From DMER64 sp049652385 (lineage in GTDB: Bacteria > Bacteroidota > Bacteroidia > Bacteroidales > UBA932): 64,000 bases of DNA. The stretch lies in assembly GCA_049652385.1 (NCBI GenBank), contig JBASDX010000009.1, positions 124,001 to 188,000 on the forward strand. The letters are read 5' to 3'. The notes below the pieces were generated by a model. The model ran no database searches. It worked only from the letters and a program-made list of their open reading frames with translations, and was not told the DNA's origin. Of this stretch, positions 1 to 7,493 are shown piece after piece (position 1 is the stretch's first letter; each line of letters begins with the position of its first letter). A program made the position numbers and the translations under genes.

Positions 1-297
1 GGCGGCGGATCCATCCGTATCCACGACGCCCGCGTACAGGAACAAATGTTCCATGTATTAGGCATGACGCAAGAAGAAATAACTTCCAAATTCTCTTTCA
101 TCATAGAAGCCTTTCGCTACGGAGCCCCTCCGCACGGCGGCATCGCCTTTGGTCTGGACCGTTGGTGTGCCCTATTCAGCGGACGGGACAGCATCCGCGA
201 CTGCATAGCCTTCCCCAAAAACAATTCCGGAAGAGACATCATGCTGGACGCCCCCTCCACCATCGACCCCGCCCAGAAAAAAGAACTGGGCCTGTAG
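1..297 (+). CDS. aspS: Aspartate-tRNA ligase, C-terminal fragment
   Basis: Class II aminoacyl-tRNA synthetase that charges tRNA-Asp in the cytoplasm. Only the last 98 codons are present; the frame is open to the left window edge, so the 5' part lies outside. The fragment carries the class II motif 3 region (GAPPHGGIAFGLDR) with the ATP-binding arginine, then the bacterial-type tail DSIRDCIAFPKNNSG and a short end GL before TAG. The match to the bacterial AspS C-terminus is clear. A C-rich 70-bp stretch and an inverted-repeat element (family B) follow the stop. Confidence 0.95.
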   Translation, partial: GGGSIRIHDARVQEQMFHVLGMTQEEITSKFSFIIEAFRYGAPPHGGIAFGLDRWCALFSGRDSIRDCIAFPKNNSGRDIMLDAPSTIDPAQKKELGL

Positions 298-366
298 CGT
301 ATTGCTCGCACCCCCGGCCGTGCAGGCGACCGGTCTACAGCCCTCACGCACCCTGCCTGCGCACTT

Positions 367-473
367 CCAGCCTCAAGATGGTGCGCAGCTATTTTGTGTG
401 CTATTCACAAACAACACATTTTCAACACATTCCAAAACGCCTGTCGTTTTCTTGCGCACCATCTTGATTCTGG
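367..473. repeat. Family B inverted-repeat element
   Basis: About 107 bp bounded by inverted arms: CAGCCTCAAGATGGTGCGCA on the left and TGCGCACCATCTTGATTCTG on the right. The interior is AT-rich. Relatives lie at 13746-13854, 15143-15249, 34932-35039 and 36029-36136, with half copies at 4443 and 33799. This copy lies 70 bp after the aspS stop. Its interior matches the others best when reverse-complemented, so it is inverted relative to the 13.7-kb copy. Confidence 0.85.
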
Positions 474-515
474 GCTGCGCAATTGTTGCAGAGCCGTCAG
501 TGCCCCTTAATACGA

Positions 516-604
516 GGTGGTAAGTGCCACAAAATTGCATAACGCTGTAAACGAGTGATTTTTTGCGTGTTAACACATCTATTGCAAAATCGCTACTTAC
601 CACC
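516..604. repeat. Variant 89-bp family A unit (GGTGGTAAGT ends)
   Basis: Starts GGTGGTAAGT and ends ACTTACCACC, exactly 89 bp apart, the same length as all family A units. The ends differ at two positions from the usual GGTAGTGAGT. The interior resembles the other units only loosely (short A/T runs, GCGTG words). It may be an older or separate sublineage of the same element. Confidence 0.6.
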
Positions 605-653
605 TCGCCCGGAAACATCTGCTTACCACATCGTCCAGAAAACGGGATGGACT

Positions 654-731
654 GTAGCGGCAAAGGAAAACATTGGCTCCCGAAAAGGGAGGGGACCCGC
701 CGCAGGTGGGGAGGATTTTCCGTGCCGCTAC
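654..731. repeat. Family C palindromic element
   Basis: A 78-bp element with 9-bp perfect inverted ends GTAGCGGCA/TGCCGCTAC and an inner part containing GGCTCCCGAAAAGGGAGGGG and GGGGAGGATTTTCCGTGCCG. Its reverse complement recurs at 33294-33372, and a truncated copy lies at 35965-36018. Like family A it begins with GTAG. Confidence 0.7.
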
Positions 732-778
732 TGCCGATCCGCCTTACACGCAACCGCAAGCCGGGCTTCTTGTTCCCA

Positions 779-867
779 GGTAGTGAGTAGTGTAAAAACA
801 ACAAACGTCGCAACATTGTGTATATCTGCGCGTTAGCGCACCTTCTTCAAAAAGGTCACTCACTACC
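779..867 (+). repeat. 89-bp family A (REP-like) unit overlapping a stop codon
   Basis: Left end GGTAGTGAGT, right end ACTCACTACC, 89 bp in all. The interior matches the left unit of the doublets at 59930 and 61471 (shared words include TATATCTGCGCGTTAGCGCA and TTCAAAAAGGTCACTCACT). It is a single unit with no partner. Its right end contains the TGA of the leftward ATPase gene, so the repeat encodes that protein's last residues, Gly-Ser-Glu. Confidence 0.9.
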
Positions 868-2028
868 TCTCCGAGAAAGTACTTCGTCTATACCCGTTTT
901 CAATTGTTGTAACCCCAACACCTCTATATCTTTTTTCATAGACCAGCTATTTTGTACCGGAGTTACGACAAATGTCTTTTTGGGCGCTATGTCTTCTATT
1001 GCAAAGTAGTTACCTTTAGATAAGGAAGGGGAATAAGATGCTTTACACTCAATGGCAAGTATAATCCCTTCAATTTTCATCACAAAATCTATCTCCGCCC
1101 CATTTGATGTTCTGTAATAAAAAAAATCTGCATTTGAGTAAAGCCCTTTGAGATTCATCAACACTATTTGCTCCCAAAAAGAACCAAACGCAGGGTGTCC
1201 GGGCATTTCGGCAAAACTGCGCAGTCCCAGCAAAGCAGCTGTTATGCCTGAATCGGCTATATATACTTTGGGTGCTTTTACCAATCTCTTTCCCAAATTT
1301 GAAACATAGGGAGGTACCACCTCTACCATATAAGTATCTGCTAACAAGTCAATATAATTCCTTACAGTAGAAACAGACACGCCTAAAGATGAAGCCAGTT
1401 TTGTAAAATTTACACACTCTCCGTTTACATGAGCCAGCATTTGCCATAACCTCCGCATGATGGTGGGGGTAAATCTCGTCCAGTACATTAAATCCCTCTC
1501 TAAAAAGGTAGTAATAAAGTTTTCCCGCCATTCAAAGGATATCTCTTTTGTTTTTGCAAGCAGGCTGCGAGGAAAAGCTCCGGCTGAAAAATAATCCTCT
1601 ACTGTACAATCATTACTTACTTCCTCCCATAAAAAGGGAGTCAATCTTTTGTAAGAAATTCTCCCGGCAAGAGACTCTGAGCTTTGTTTCAACAAATCGC
1701 GTGATGCCGATCCCAAAATAAGAAAACAGCCCGGCCTTTCCCATTCATCTACCAAAACTCTTATCAAAGGAAAAAGTTCCGGATACCGCTGCACTTCGTC
1801 AATACATATCAATTTCTCTTTTTGTGTAGATAAAAACCATTCCGCGTCGTCTAGTTTGCTCAAATCAGAAGGACGTTCCAAGTCTAAATATACACTATTG
1901 GGATATTGTGTAAGCAAATGCCTGACTAATGTAGATTTACCACATTGCCGGGGCCCCGTCACAGCAGTAACGGGAAAATGATCAATGGACTTCAATAAAG
2001 CCGGTTGGATATACCTATGAACATACAT
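856..2028 (-). CDS. AAA ATPase with DUF4143 domain
   Basis: ATP-binding protein of the AAA_14/DUF4143 class, common in Bacteroidetes and of unsettled function. Walker A is GPRQCGKST at about residues 25-33, Walker B is LICIDEVQ, and LGSASRDL is a sensor-like segment. The C-terminal DUF4143 part has GAEIDFV followed by LAIECKAS, the D...ExK spacing of a PD-(D/E)XK nuclease fold. I start at MYVHRY; an upstream start would add 11 unconserved residues. The last codons and TGA lie within a family A repeat, so the tail (RRGSE) was probably altered by that insertion. The family is often linked to toxin or defence loci, but no partner is visible here. Confidence 0.9.
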   Translation of the reverse strand: MYVHRYIQPALLKSIDHFPVTAVTGPRQCGKSTLVRHLLTQYPNSVYLDLERPSDLSKLDDAEWFLSTQKEKLICIDEVQRYPELFPLIRVLVDEWERPGCFLILGSASRDLLKQSSESLAGRISYKRLTPFLWEEVSNDCTVEDYFSAGAFPRSLLAKTKEISFEWRENFITTFLERDLMYWTRFTPTIMRRLWQMLAHVNGECVNFTKLASSLGVSVSTVRNYIDLLADTYMVEVVPPYVSNLGKRLVKAPKVYIADSGITAALLGLRSFAEMPGHPAFGSFWEQIVLMNLKGLYSNADFFYYRTSNGAEIDFVMKIEGIILAIECKASYSPSLSKGNYFAIEDIAPKKTFVVTPVQNSWSMKKDIEVLGLQQLKTGIDEVLSRRGSE

Positions 2029-2151
2029 GTTATTAATAAAAAAATGGTTTCTTCCATGCAAATATAAGATTTTATTTTAAAATTGCATGGATGGCAGCCT
2101 TTGCATGCAACGCATAAAATGGCTAATCTATTGGCTCTTTGTTACATACAA

Positions 2152-2177
2152 AAAAACGTGCCCGGGGGCACGTTTTT
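2152..2177 (-). terminator. Intrinsic terminator after the serine hydrolase
   Basis: Near-perfect stem AAAAACGTGCCC / GGGCACGTTTTT with almost no loop. Read on the minus strand it ends in a U run. It lies 29 bp beyond the serine hydrolase stop and before the leftward ATPase gene. Confidence 0.85.
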
Positions 2178-2205
2178 CGTAAGTGACTATGATACACCAA
2201 GTTGA

Positions 2206-3477
2206 TTACTTCATGCGACGCATGAAAATCTCATACATAGCGTTGATTACGTCTGTCTGTACGGCCATAAACCCGTTGTCCCGGCGCGGCAGCGTGGTGT
2301 CAAAGCCGTTGCACAAGACAATAAATCCGAATTTCTTTTCTTTCTGGAAGAACATGGCCGAGTACAACCCGTAGGCGCTTCCCGTGTGGCCCGTCATCAC
2401 GTATCCGTCAATCAACCGGTCCGTTTTTTCCAGGGCAAATCCGTAACCAAGCGCCGGCGACTCCGGCTTCTCGGCAATACCTGCCGGTTCCTCGGCGGCT
2501 TCCTCGTCCGCCTCCTCGGCAATACCTTCTTGTGCCTCGGCAACCTGCATAGCTGCAGGATCTGCGCTGCGCCTGTCACCCAGGCTCTGCGGGGTTTGCA
2601 TCAAGGCTACGCTTTCCGGTGTCAGGATCTCTACCCCGTTCCAGGTACCGTCGTTCATTTGTACCAGGGCGTGTTTGGCCAAATCGGGTGCACTGATTTT
2701 CATGCCGCCTGTGGGAGAGAAAATAGGTGTGGAATATCCCATTTTGTACTTTTCAATCTCCTGAGTCCTGGGATTGTACGCCTGCGGTGACGGTACAAAT
2801 TCTCCTTCTTCGTATTCATAAATAACGGCAAATTGTTCTGCATCCAAATCGTTCACGTTGAAGGAGGCCGTCAATCCCAGCGGGTCCAGGATGTTGTTTT
2901 TGATATACAGGTCAAACCTTTCTCCGGAATGAATTTCCACCAACGTGCCCAACATGTTGAACCCCAAATTGCAATATTCATATTCTGCACCGGGAGCATA
3001 ATCGTTAAAAGAACCGGACACGTCTTTCTTTACAGCAGGATTGATGACATCCAGGGAAAAGTATCCACCCTTGTCGCTCAGACTGGACGTGTGGGAGAGC
3101 AACATCCGGTACGTTATGGGAATATCGGGGAAGGCGGGATTCCTGACCGGAAAGCCCAATGCACAACTTATGTCGTCATCCAGATTAAAGCATTCGGCTT
3201 CGTGCAATTGCATAATGGCCGTGGCCGTAAAGCTTTTGGAAATAGAAGCTATGCGCATCAGATCCGATACCTGAAGCGGCTCTTCCGTCTCCAGATTTTT
3301 ATACCCGGTAGCTCCCGTGTAGATTATTTGGTTGTTTTTTATAACGGCTACTGACAGCCCCACAGCGTTGAGTTCTGTTCTTAGTTCTTCCAAACGAGCA
3401 TCTGCTTTCCGTGCTTTTATGCCTGTACATGAAACAAGCAATAAAGCCGCAAACGTGTAAATAATAATTCTTTTCAT
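2206..3477 (-). CDS. Serine hydrolase lipoprotein (beta-lactamase class C/PBP-like)
   Basis: Predicted periplasmic lipoprotein of the Beta-lactamase (PF00144) superfamily. I start at MKRIII, which gives a lipoprotein signal with lipobox LLVSC (Cys17). The catalytic SxxK is S78-I-S-K81, the second motif is Y168-C-N170, and the third is the His-Thr-Gly of MTGHTGSAYG. The family includes esterases, D-aminopeptidases and D,D-peptidases; the substrate cannot be read from sequence. Oddity: an Ala/Glu-rich insert (EAQEGIAEEADEEAAEEPAG) sits between the second and third motifs. The gene is divergent from rsmA and ends with the palindromic TTCATGCGACGCATGAA. Confidence 0.9.
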   Translation of the reverse strand: MKRIIIYTFAALLLVSCTGIKARKADARLEELRTELNAVGLSVAVIKNNQIIYTGATGYKNLETEEPLQVSDLMRIASISKSFTATAIMQLHEAECFNLDDDISCALGFPVRNPAFPDIPITYRMLLSHTSSLSDKGGYFSLDVINPAVKKDVSGSFNDYAPGAEYEYCNLGFNMLGTLVEIHSGERFDLYIKNNILDPLGLTASFNVNDLDAEQFAVIYEYEEGEFVPSPQAYNPRTQEIEKYKMGYSTPIFSPTGGMKISAPDLAKHALVQMNDGTWNGVEILTPESVALMQTPQSLGDRRSADPAAMQVAEAQEGIAEEADEEAAEEPAGIAEKPESPALGYGFALEKTDRLIDGYVMTGHTGSAYGLYSAMFFQKEKKFGFIVLCNGFDTTLPRRDNGFMAVQTDVINAMYEIFMRRMK

Positions 3478-3528
3478 AGGATGTTTTATTAGATTTGTGT
3501 AAAGGTATAAAAATACTATCATTGCTAC

Positions 3529-4428
3529 ATGCCTATACAGCCTAAAAAAGCCCTGGGGCAACACTTTTTGCACAATTCGTCCATTGCCGCGCGTATAGTG
3601 GAGGCGTTGGAGGAGGAATTGCCGAGGCTGCAGCCGGACACACAGTCAGGTACACCGGCCCTGCCGAAGGCTGTCACCAATAGGCCTTGGCCTGTTTTGG
3701 AAGTGGGGCCGGGTACGGGGGTTCTTACGGATTTGTTGCTGCAAAATCCGGCTATCGATTATTACGGCGTGGAACTGGACCGACGGGCGGCGGATTACCT
3801 GCACAAAGCGTATCCGCAACTGAAAAGCCGGCTGGTATGCGACGATTTTCTGACACTGCCGGCCGATGCGTTTCCCGGACGCTTTGCCCTTATCGGCAAT
3901 TTCCCTTACAACATCTCGTCGCAAATCTTCTTCAAGGTGCTGGAGTTGAAAGACCGAATTCCGCTGATAGTAGGTATGTTGCAAAAAGAAGTGGCCGAGC
4001 GGTTCTGTTCCCCTCCCGGCAGCCGAGCGTACGGTATCCTGAGCGTGTTGCTGCAAACGTGGTATCGTGCCGAGTATCTGTTCTCCGTGGCACCCGGAGC
4101 TTTCACCCCTCCGCCTAAAGTGCAATCGGGCGTTATCCGCCTGATCAGAAACGACCGCACTACCCTGGACTGTCCGGAAGACCTCTACCTAAAGGTTATC
4201 AAAACAGCCTTCAATCAAAGACGCAAAATGCTGGGCAACAGCCTAAAACCCCTTTTAGTCTCCCAACTTCCGGCCGCTTCCGGCCACCCGGATGCTTCTC
4301 TGCAAAACAACACGTGTAGAAGCGGTTCTAACCTGCAATCCTCTGTCATTTACGGCCTTCACCGCCGCCCAGAACAGTTGAGCGTGGAAGATTTCATAGC
4401 ACTTACCAAACAGATAGCCGCCCTGTAG
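3529..4428 (+). CDS. rsmA: 16S rRNA dimethyladenosine transferase
   Basis: RsmA/KsgA N6,N6-dimethylates two adjacent adenosines in helix 45 of 16S rRNA late in 30S assembly. Diagnostic features are the N-terminal PKKALGQHFL, SAM-binding EVGPGTGVL, acidic DDFL, and the catalytic NFPYNISS (the usual motif has L in place of F). APGAFTPPPKVQSGVI and the C-terminal FNQRRKMLGNSL are also typical. Oddity: about 25 extra residues (RLQPDTQSGTPALPKAVTNR) lie between the first helix and the SAM motif. It is convergent with the FISUMP gene at 4466, and only a half family B repeat separates the two stops. Confidence 0.97.
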   Translation: MPIQPKKALGQHFLHNSSIAARIVEALEEELPRLQPDTQSGTPALPKAVTNRPWPVLEVGPGTGVLTDLLLQNPAIDYYGVELDRRAADYLHKAYPQLKSRLVCDDFLTLPADAFPGRFALIGNFPYNISSQIFFKVLELKDRIPLIVGMLQKEVAERFCSPPGSRAYGILSVLLQTWYRAEYLFSVAPGAFTPPPKVQSGVIRLIRNDRTTLDCPEDLYLKVIKTAFNQRRKMLGNSLKPLLVSQLPAASGHPDASLQNNTCRSGSNLQSSVIYGLHRRPEQLSVEDFIALTKQIAAL

Positions 4429-4442
4429 CCTCCACATCCCAC

Positions 4443-4459
4443 CCTCAAGATGGTGCGCA
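4443..4459. repeat. Half family B element between convergent genes
   Basis: CCTCAAGATGGTGCGCA, one arm of family B, lies between the rsmA stop (4428) and the FISUMP stop (4466). No matching second arm follows; the FISUMP coding sequence begins a few bases on. The adjoining CAGCGGCTTTAGTC resembles the end of the FISUMP gene at 33827. Confidence 0.6.
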
Positions 4460-4465
4460 GCGGCT

Positions 4466-5482
4466 TTAGTCTCTTATACAACGAACGGGTGCAGCCTCTG
4501 CTTGTTGCATACTAATTTCAGAAATCTCAAGGCTAGACGATTTGTGAATGAGTATAATTTGGTAGTTCCCTGCAGAATTGGACGTGGAAGACCACCAGCG
4601 AACTTCTTCCCCAAAGCTTGCAAGGATAAGATTATCCTTATTAAGCCAAAGACGCGCTGTCATACGTCCGTTAAAACCGCTCGAATTTGTTGCGTTAGCA
4701 ACAGGATTAGTCCAAAAATCCTCATCTTTCAGCATCAGTTTAAAACCGGCTGAAAATTTACCTCCCAGGGGAGTTACCAAGCCGTCCCAGTCGGTTATGG
4801 AAGGTAAGCGCCACCCTTCAGGGCACGCAGTTTGGGCTGCCATGTGATTGTAATACACCCCTAGTTCCTCGTACGCAACTATGTCATTTTTCAGCTTGTT
4901 TGATGTAAATATACTTGATTTGGCGGCCGCTAAATCATTGACATCACCCTCATAACCTAAAATATAATACGCAGGACCGGTTTTATTTACTTCTTTATCC
5001 ACCTGCGGCAAATATTTTAAGTTTTCAGCCATCCATTCCTGGTCGCCTATGGTGACGGTTTGGTACTCCCTGTTGTCACGTTCATCGGTAAACGAGCCGC
5101 TGCCACTATCATTTGAGGCCAAAGTGGTAAACCACTTTTCTTCTCCGTAGGAAGTACCTTCGCTATTGGAAGCAAAAGCCCGTACGAAATAAGTAGTCTC
5201 GGGAGCCAGACCGTTGAGGTCTCCTGTAAATTGCCCCGGGCCTTCTCCGGCATCTACCACATTGTCATCTTTGGTGGGATTTTCGGCAAGACTCCAACAA
5301 ATACCACGTTCCGTTACGTCTGCTCCTCCTGTTTCTGTTACATCTCCCTCAACAGTGGCAGAAATACCTGTGATATCCGTTATCTCACCGGTAACCACTG
5401 TAGGTTTTGTCACCGGTTTTTCTTGCGGTTTGCAAGCTGCCAGAAGGCTTCCTGCCAATAAAAGAATCACTAATTTTCTCAT
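4466..5482 (-). CDS. FISUMP-domain lipoprotein with FN3-like domain
   Basis: Predicted surface or periplasmic lipoprotein (lipobox LLAAC, Cys17). Residues about 25-125 form a fibronectin-III-like domain (TGEITDITGISATVEGDVTE ... TTYFVRAFASNSEGTSYGE). Residues about 130-338 form a FISUMP domain (TIGR02145, Fibrobacter succinogenes major paralogous domain): TVTIGDQEWMAENLKYLP, ACPEGWRLPSITDW, NSSGFNG, WWSST and the C-terminal VRCIRD. Function is unknown; the family is thought to be surface-exposed and may bind extracellular polymers (inference). It follows the fimbrillin/FISUMP gene by 61 bp and is probably co-transcribed with it. One of six FISUMP genes in the window. Confidence 0.9.
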   Translation of the reverse strand: MRKLVILLLAGSLLAACKPQEKPVTKPTVVTGEITDITGISATVEGDVTETGGADVTERGICWSLAENPTKDDNVVDAGEGPGQFTGDLNGLAPETTYFVRAFASNSEGTSYGEEKWFTTLASNDSGSGSFTDERDNREYQTVTIGDQEWMAENLKYLPQVDKEVNKTGPAYYILGYEGDVNDLAAAKSSIFTSNKLKNDIVAYEELGVYYNHMAAQTACPEGWRLPSITDWDGLVTPLGGKFSAGFKLMLKDEDFWTNPVANATNSSGFNGRMTARLWLNKDNLILASFGEEVRWWSSTSNSAGNYQIILIHKSSSLEISEISMQQAEAAPVRCIRD

Positions 5483-5543
5483 TTGCGTCTTTTCTAAAAG
5501 ATTACTAAAAGCCGCAAAGATAAATTATTTTTACAAATCTCGC

Positions 5544-7190
5544 TTAATCCTTCACGCAGCGGACGGAAAAACCAGAAGCGTATGATTGGTGCATACGAAA
5601 TACGGTGCTTTTATTGTATGACAACATCCGGGTCCATGTATCCCATCCATCATAAGCCGTAGCACTCCAGAAACCGGCGTAATTGAAAAGACCATAGAAA
5701 CCAGTGGAACCAGTGCCCATGTAGCCAGCCGGAAGTGCCGTGAAACCGCTTGCGTTTGTCCCCTCATGTATTGGATCTGGAGTCCAGTGACCCCCTGCTT
5801 CCGGTTCTTTCAATTTTTTGCCCTCATCTACACCCCTTTCCCAAATATCCTCTTTTTCTAATTCTACAGTTAGCATTCCCAAATGTGTTTCCAGTTGCTG
5901 CCATTCAGTTTCGCTGGGCAAATGCCATCCGGGAGGACAGACGCCCTGCACGCCGCTTGGATTGTCATTGCTGCTTGTTGCGCCGGCCATAGCTGCAGGC
6001 CAGTTGTACAAAACACCGTATGTATTGTAAATATACACGTCGTAATCTTTAAAGTCTTTTGCCTCAGCAACATCTGTGTTAATATAACAATTTACGTAAT
6101 AGAGGGGTTCCCATGTGCTGAGTGTGGCACTACTTACAACAGAGGGCAAAAATTTCAGGTTCTCTTTCATCCAGATTTGTTCGCCTATTTGAACTGTGTT
6201 GTAGAGGTTCCCGTCACGGAAATCGGCCAGTTTGCCAGCTTCCACCGTCATGGTTGCTTCTTCCTGCCCTTCCGGTACAAACTGCAGCGAGGTGCCATCG
6301 TATGTGGCAAACAGGTAATACACTTTACCCACTGTAGCCGTCCGTGCAGCTTTGGAGTTGGTAGAAGTTAGGTCCGGTCCGCTGCTTATCACTTCCAAGG
6401 TAAGAGCAGGCCATTCAGCATTTTTTTCCATGGGAATCCACCCCCAGAACTCCAGAATGCCGCCGGGAACAATGTTGGAAGAGGATACAGGCAGGAATGT
6501 CAAAGTAGTGGTTTTAGCCCCTACAAACTGCTTGTCTACAAGATTGTAAGTGTTCCCAAACTCAAAAGCAGGCATTGGTGTTGAAGATACCAAACGTGCA
6601 TGAGTAACTTTGTTCAGCGGAGAGGCTCCTGTGTTTTTCAGTTTGATGTTAAAAAGAGAGCCTATGTGTTGAAGGGAAATATCCAATCCGCCTGCCAATT
6701 CTTCCTGTGTGATTCCTTTCCTTTCAAAAGCCAGCATAAAAGCCTTGTTTTCTGCCAGCTTTTGCAGCCAGCTTGTGGCAGCCTTTTCAGGTAGCGGCAT
6801 TATAGCTAAACGTTTATCTTCGTCGAAAATGCCTCGTCCTCCATATACACCGTATAAATCAAAAGTACCTTCCGGAAAAGCATCTGACAGTGTATAAGTT
6901 TTTATTGTGCCATCAGGGTTCAAAGCTGTTACTGTATAATCAAGAGTGGTTTTTTCACTTTCACTATCTACTGTCAACAAGTTTATCACATCTCCTACCT
7001 GCCAATTCAGTTTGATATCCAGTCCATCCTGCTTTAAATCAACTTTCGTTGTCGTTGGTGGAGTCATTTCGGGCAAATGAAAGTGAATCCCTGAGTCGCG
7101 AAGACTTTCCGGAGCGTCAAACGTACAGCTCGCAAACAATAATGCGGCTGCAAAAAGGGCTGTTACTCTAAGTAATGCATTTGTTTTCAT
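5544..7190 (-). CDS. Fimbrillin-like/FISUMP fusion lipoprotein
   Basis: 548-residue predicted lipoprotein (lipobox LLFASC, Cys22). Residues about 50-310 look like a fimbrillin/Mfa1-type domain of Bacteroidales (W-Q-V-G-D-V-I-N-L entry strand, SLFNIKLKNTG, GILEFWGW, GKVYYLFATYDG). Residues about 320-548 form a FISUMP domain (TVQIGEQIWMKENLKFLP, GVLYNWPAAMAG, GVCPPGWHLPSETEWQQLE, NASGFTALPAGY, VRCVKD). It closely resembles the product at 55943-57652, including the signal peptide (MKTN.LL..TA.FAA.LL). A conserved 50-aa gene lies 12 bp upstream. Polymerisation into a fimbria is possible but not shown. Confidence 0.88.
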   Translation of the reverse strand: MKTNALLRVTALFAAALLFASCTFDAPESLRDSGIHFHLPEMTPPTTTKVDLKQDGLDIKLNWQVGDVINLLTVDSESEKTTLDYTVTALNPDGTIKTYTLSDAFPEGTFDLYGVYGGRGIFDEDKRLAIMPLPEKAATSWLQKLAENKAFMLAFERKGITQEELAGGLDISLQHIGSLFNIKLKNTGASPLNKVTHARLVSSTPMPAFEFGNTYNLVDKQFVGAKTTTLTFLPVSSSNIVPGGILEFWGWIPMEKNAEWPALTLEVISSGPDLTSTNSKAARTATVGKVYYLFATYDGTSLQFVPEGQEEATMTVEAGKLADFRDGNLYNTVQIGEQIWMKENLKFLPSVVSSATLSTWEPLYYVNCYINTDVAEAKDFKDYDVYIYNTYGVLYNWPAAMAGATSSNDNPSGVQGVCPPGWHLPSETEWQQLETHLGMLTVELEKEDIWERGVDEGKKLKEPEAGGHWTPDPIHEGTNASGFTALPAGYMGTGSTGFYGLFNYAGFWSATAYDGWDTWTRMLSYNKSTVFRMHQSYASGFSVRCVKD

Positions 7191-7202
7191 AACACCAGAT
7201 TT

Positions 7203-7355
7203 TTACCAATATTCATACTCAAAATCACCAAGTCCTTTATCAATGCTACCACCATCCAACACGTTGTGTTTCACGATGATGTACAACACCTCCACCGTAG
7301 GAGAAACGTAGGCCGCATCCCGCTGACCTTCCGTTAGCGCATGGGTATTTTCCAT
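7203..7355 (-). CDS. Small conserved protein upstream of fimbrillin-FISUMP gene
   Basis: 50 residues starting MENTHALTEG and ending EYEYW. The core YVSPTVEV...V..NVLDGGSID matches the 53-aa product at 55752 (YVPPKVEV...V..NVLDSGSSD): YV.P.VEV, NVLD.GS.D and a terminal Trp are shared. Both genes lie directly upstream of a fimbrillin/FISUMP lipoprotein (gap here 12 bp). There is no signal peptide or membrane segment. I chose the ATG at 7355 because homology begins soon after; an in-frame upstream start would add 22 residues without a counterpart. Function unknown; conservation at two loci argues it is a real gene. Confidence 0.7.
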   Translation of the reverse strand: MENTHALTEGQRDAAYVSPTVEVLYIIVKHNVLDGGSIDKGLGDFEYEYW

Positions 7356-7443
7356 ATATGCCTTAATTTTTCGTACTAAAGGTAATACATTTTTCAATCC
7401 GTGATACTCATGTTGTAACACGTTGACCTTTAGATAATCAGAT

Positions 7444-7490
7444 GACTATGGCGCACCGGATCAGATCCGGTGCGTCGGTGCGCAATAGTC
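7444..7490. repeat. Nested palindrome after the ABC permease
   Basis: The inner perfect palindrome is CGCACCGGATC-A-GATCCGGTGCG (7452-7474). An outer pair (7444-7458 with 7476-7490) shares 14 of 15 bases, and the two structures exclude each other. It lies 3 bp beyond the permease stop and carries the GGTGCGC word of family B. It may act as a transcript-end hairpin, though there is no U run. Confidence 0.55.
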
Positions 7491-7493
7491 CCG

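Larger units (their letters stand above)
298..855. other. Repeat-filled gap between aspS and the ATPase gene
   Basis: I see no credible gene here. From left to right the gap holds a C-rich tail after aspS, a family B inverted repeat (367-473), a variant 89-bp family A unit (516-604), a family C palindrome (654-731), and a normal 89-bp family A unit (779-867) that runs into the 3' end of the ATPase gene. Translations of this gap only read through the repeats. Confidence 0.8.

Noticed and set aside
373..816. 147-codon open frame on the minus strand after aspS
   Set aside because: It runs across parts of family B, A and C repeats and shows no protein-like pattern; its segments (LHYSLPG) are translations of repeat ends.
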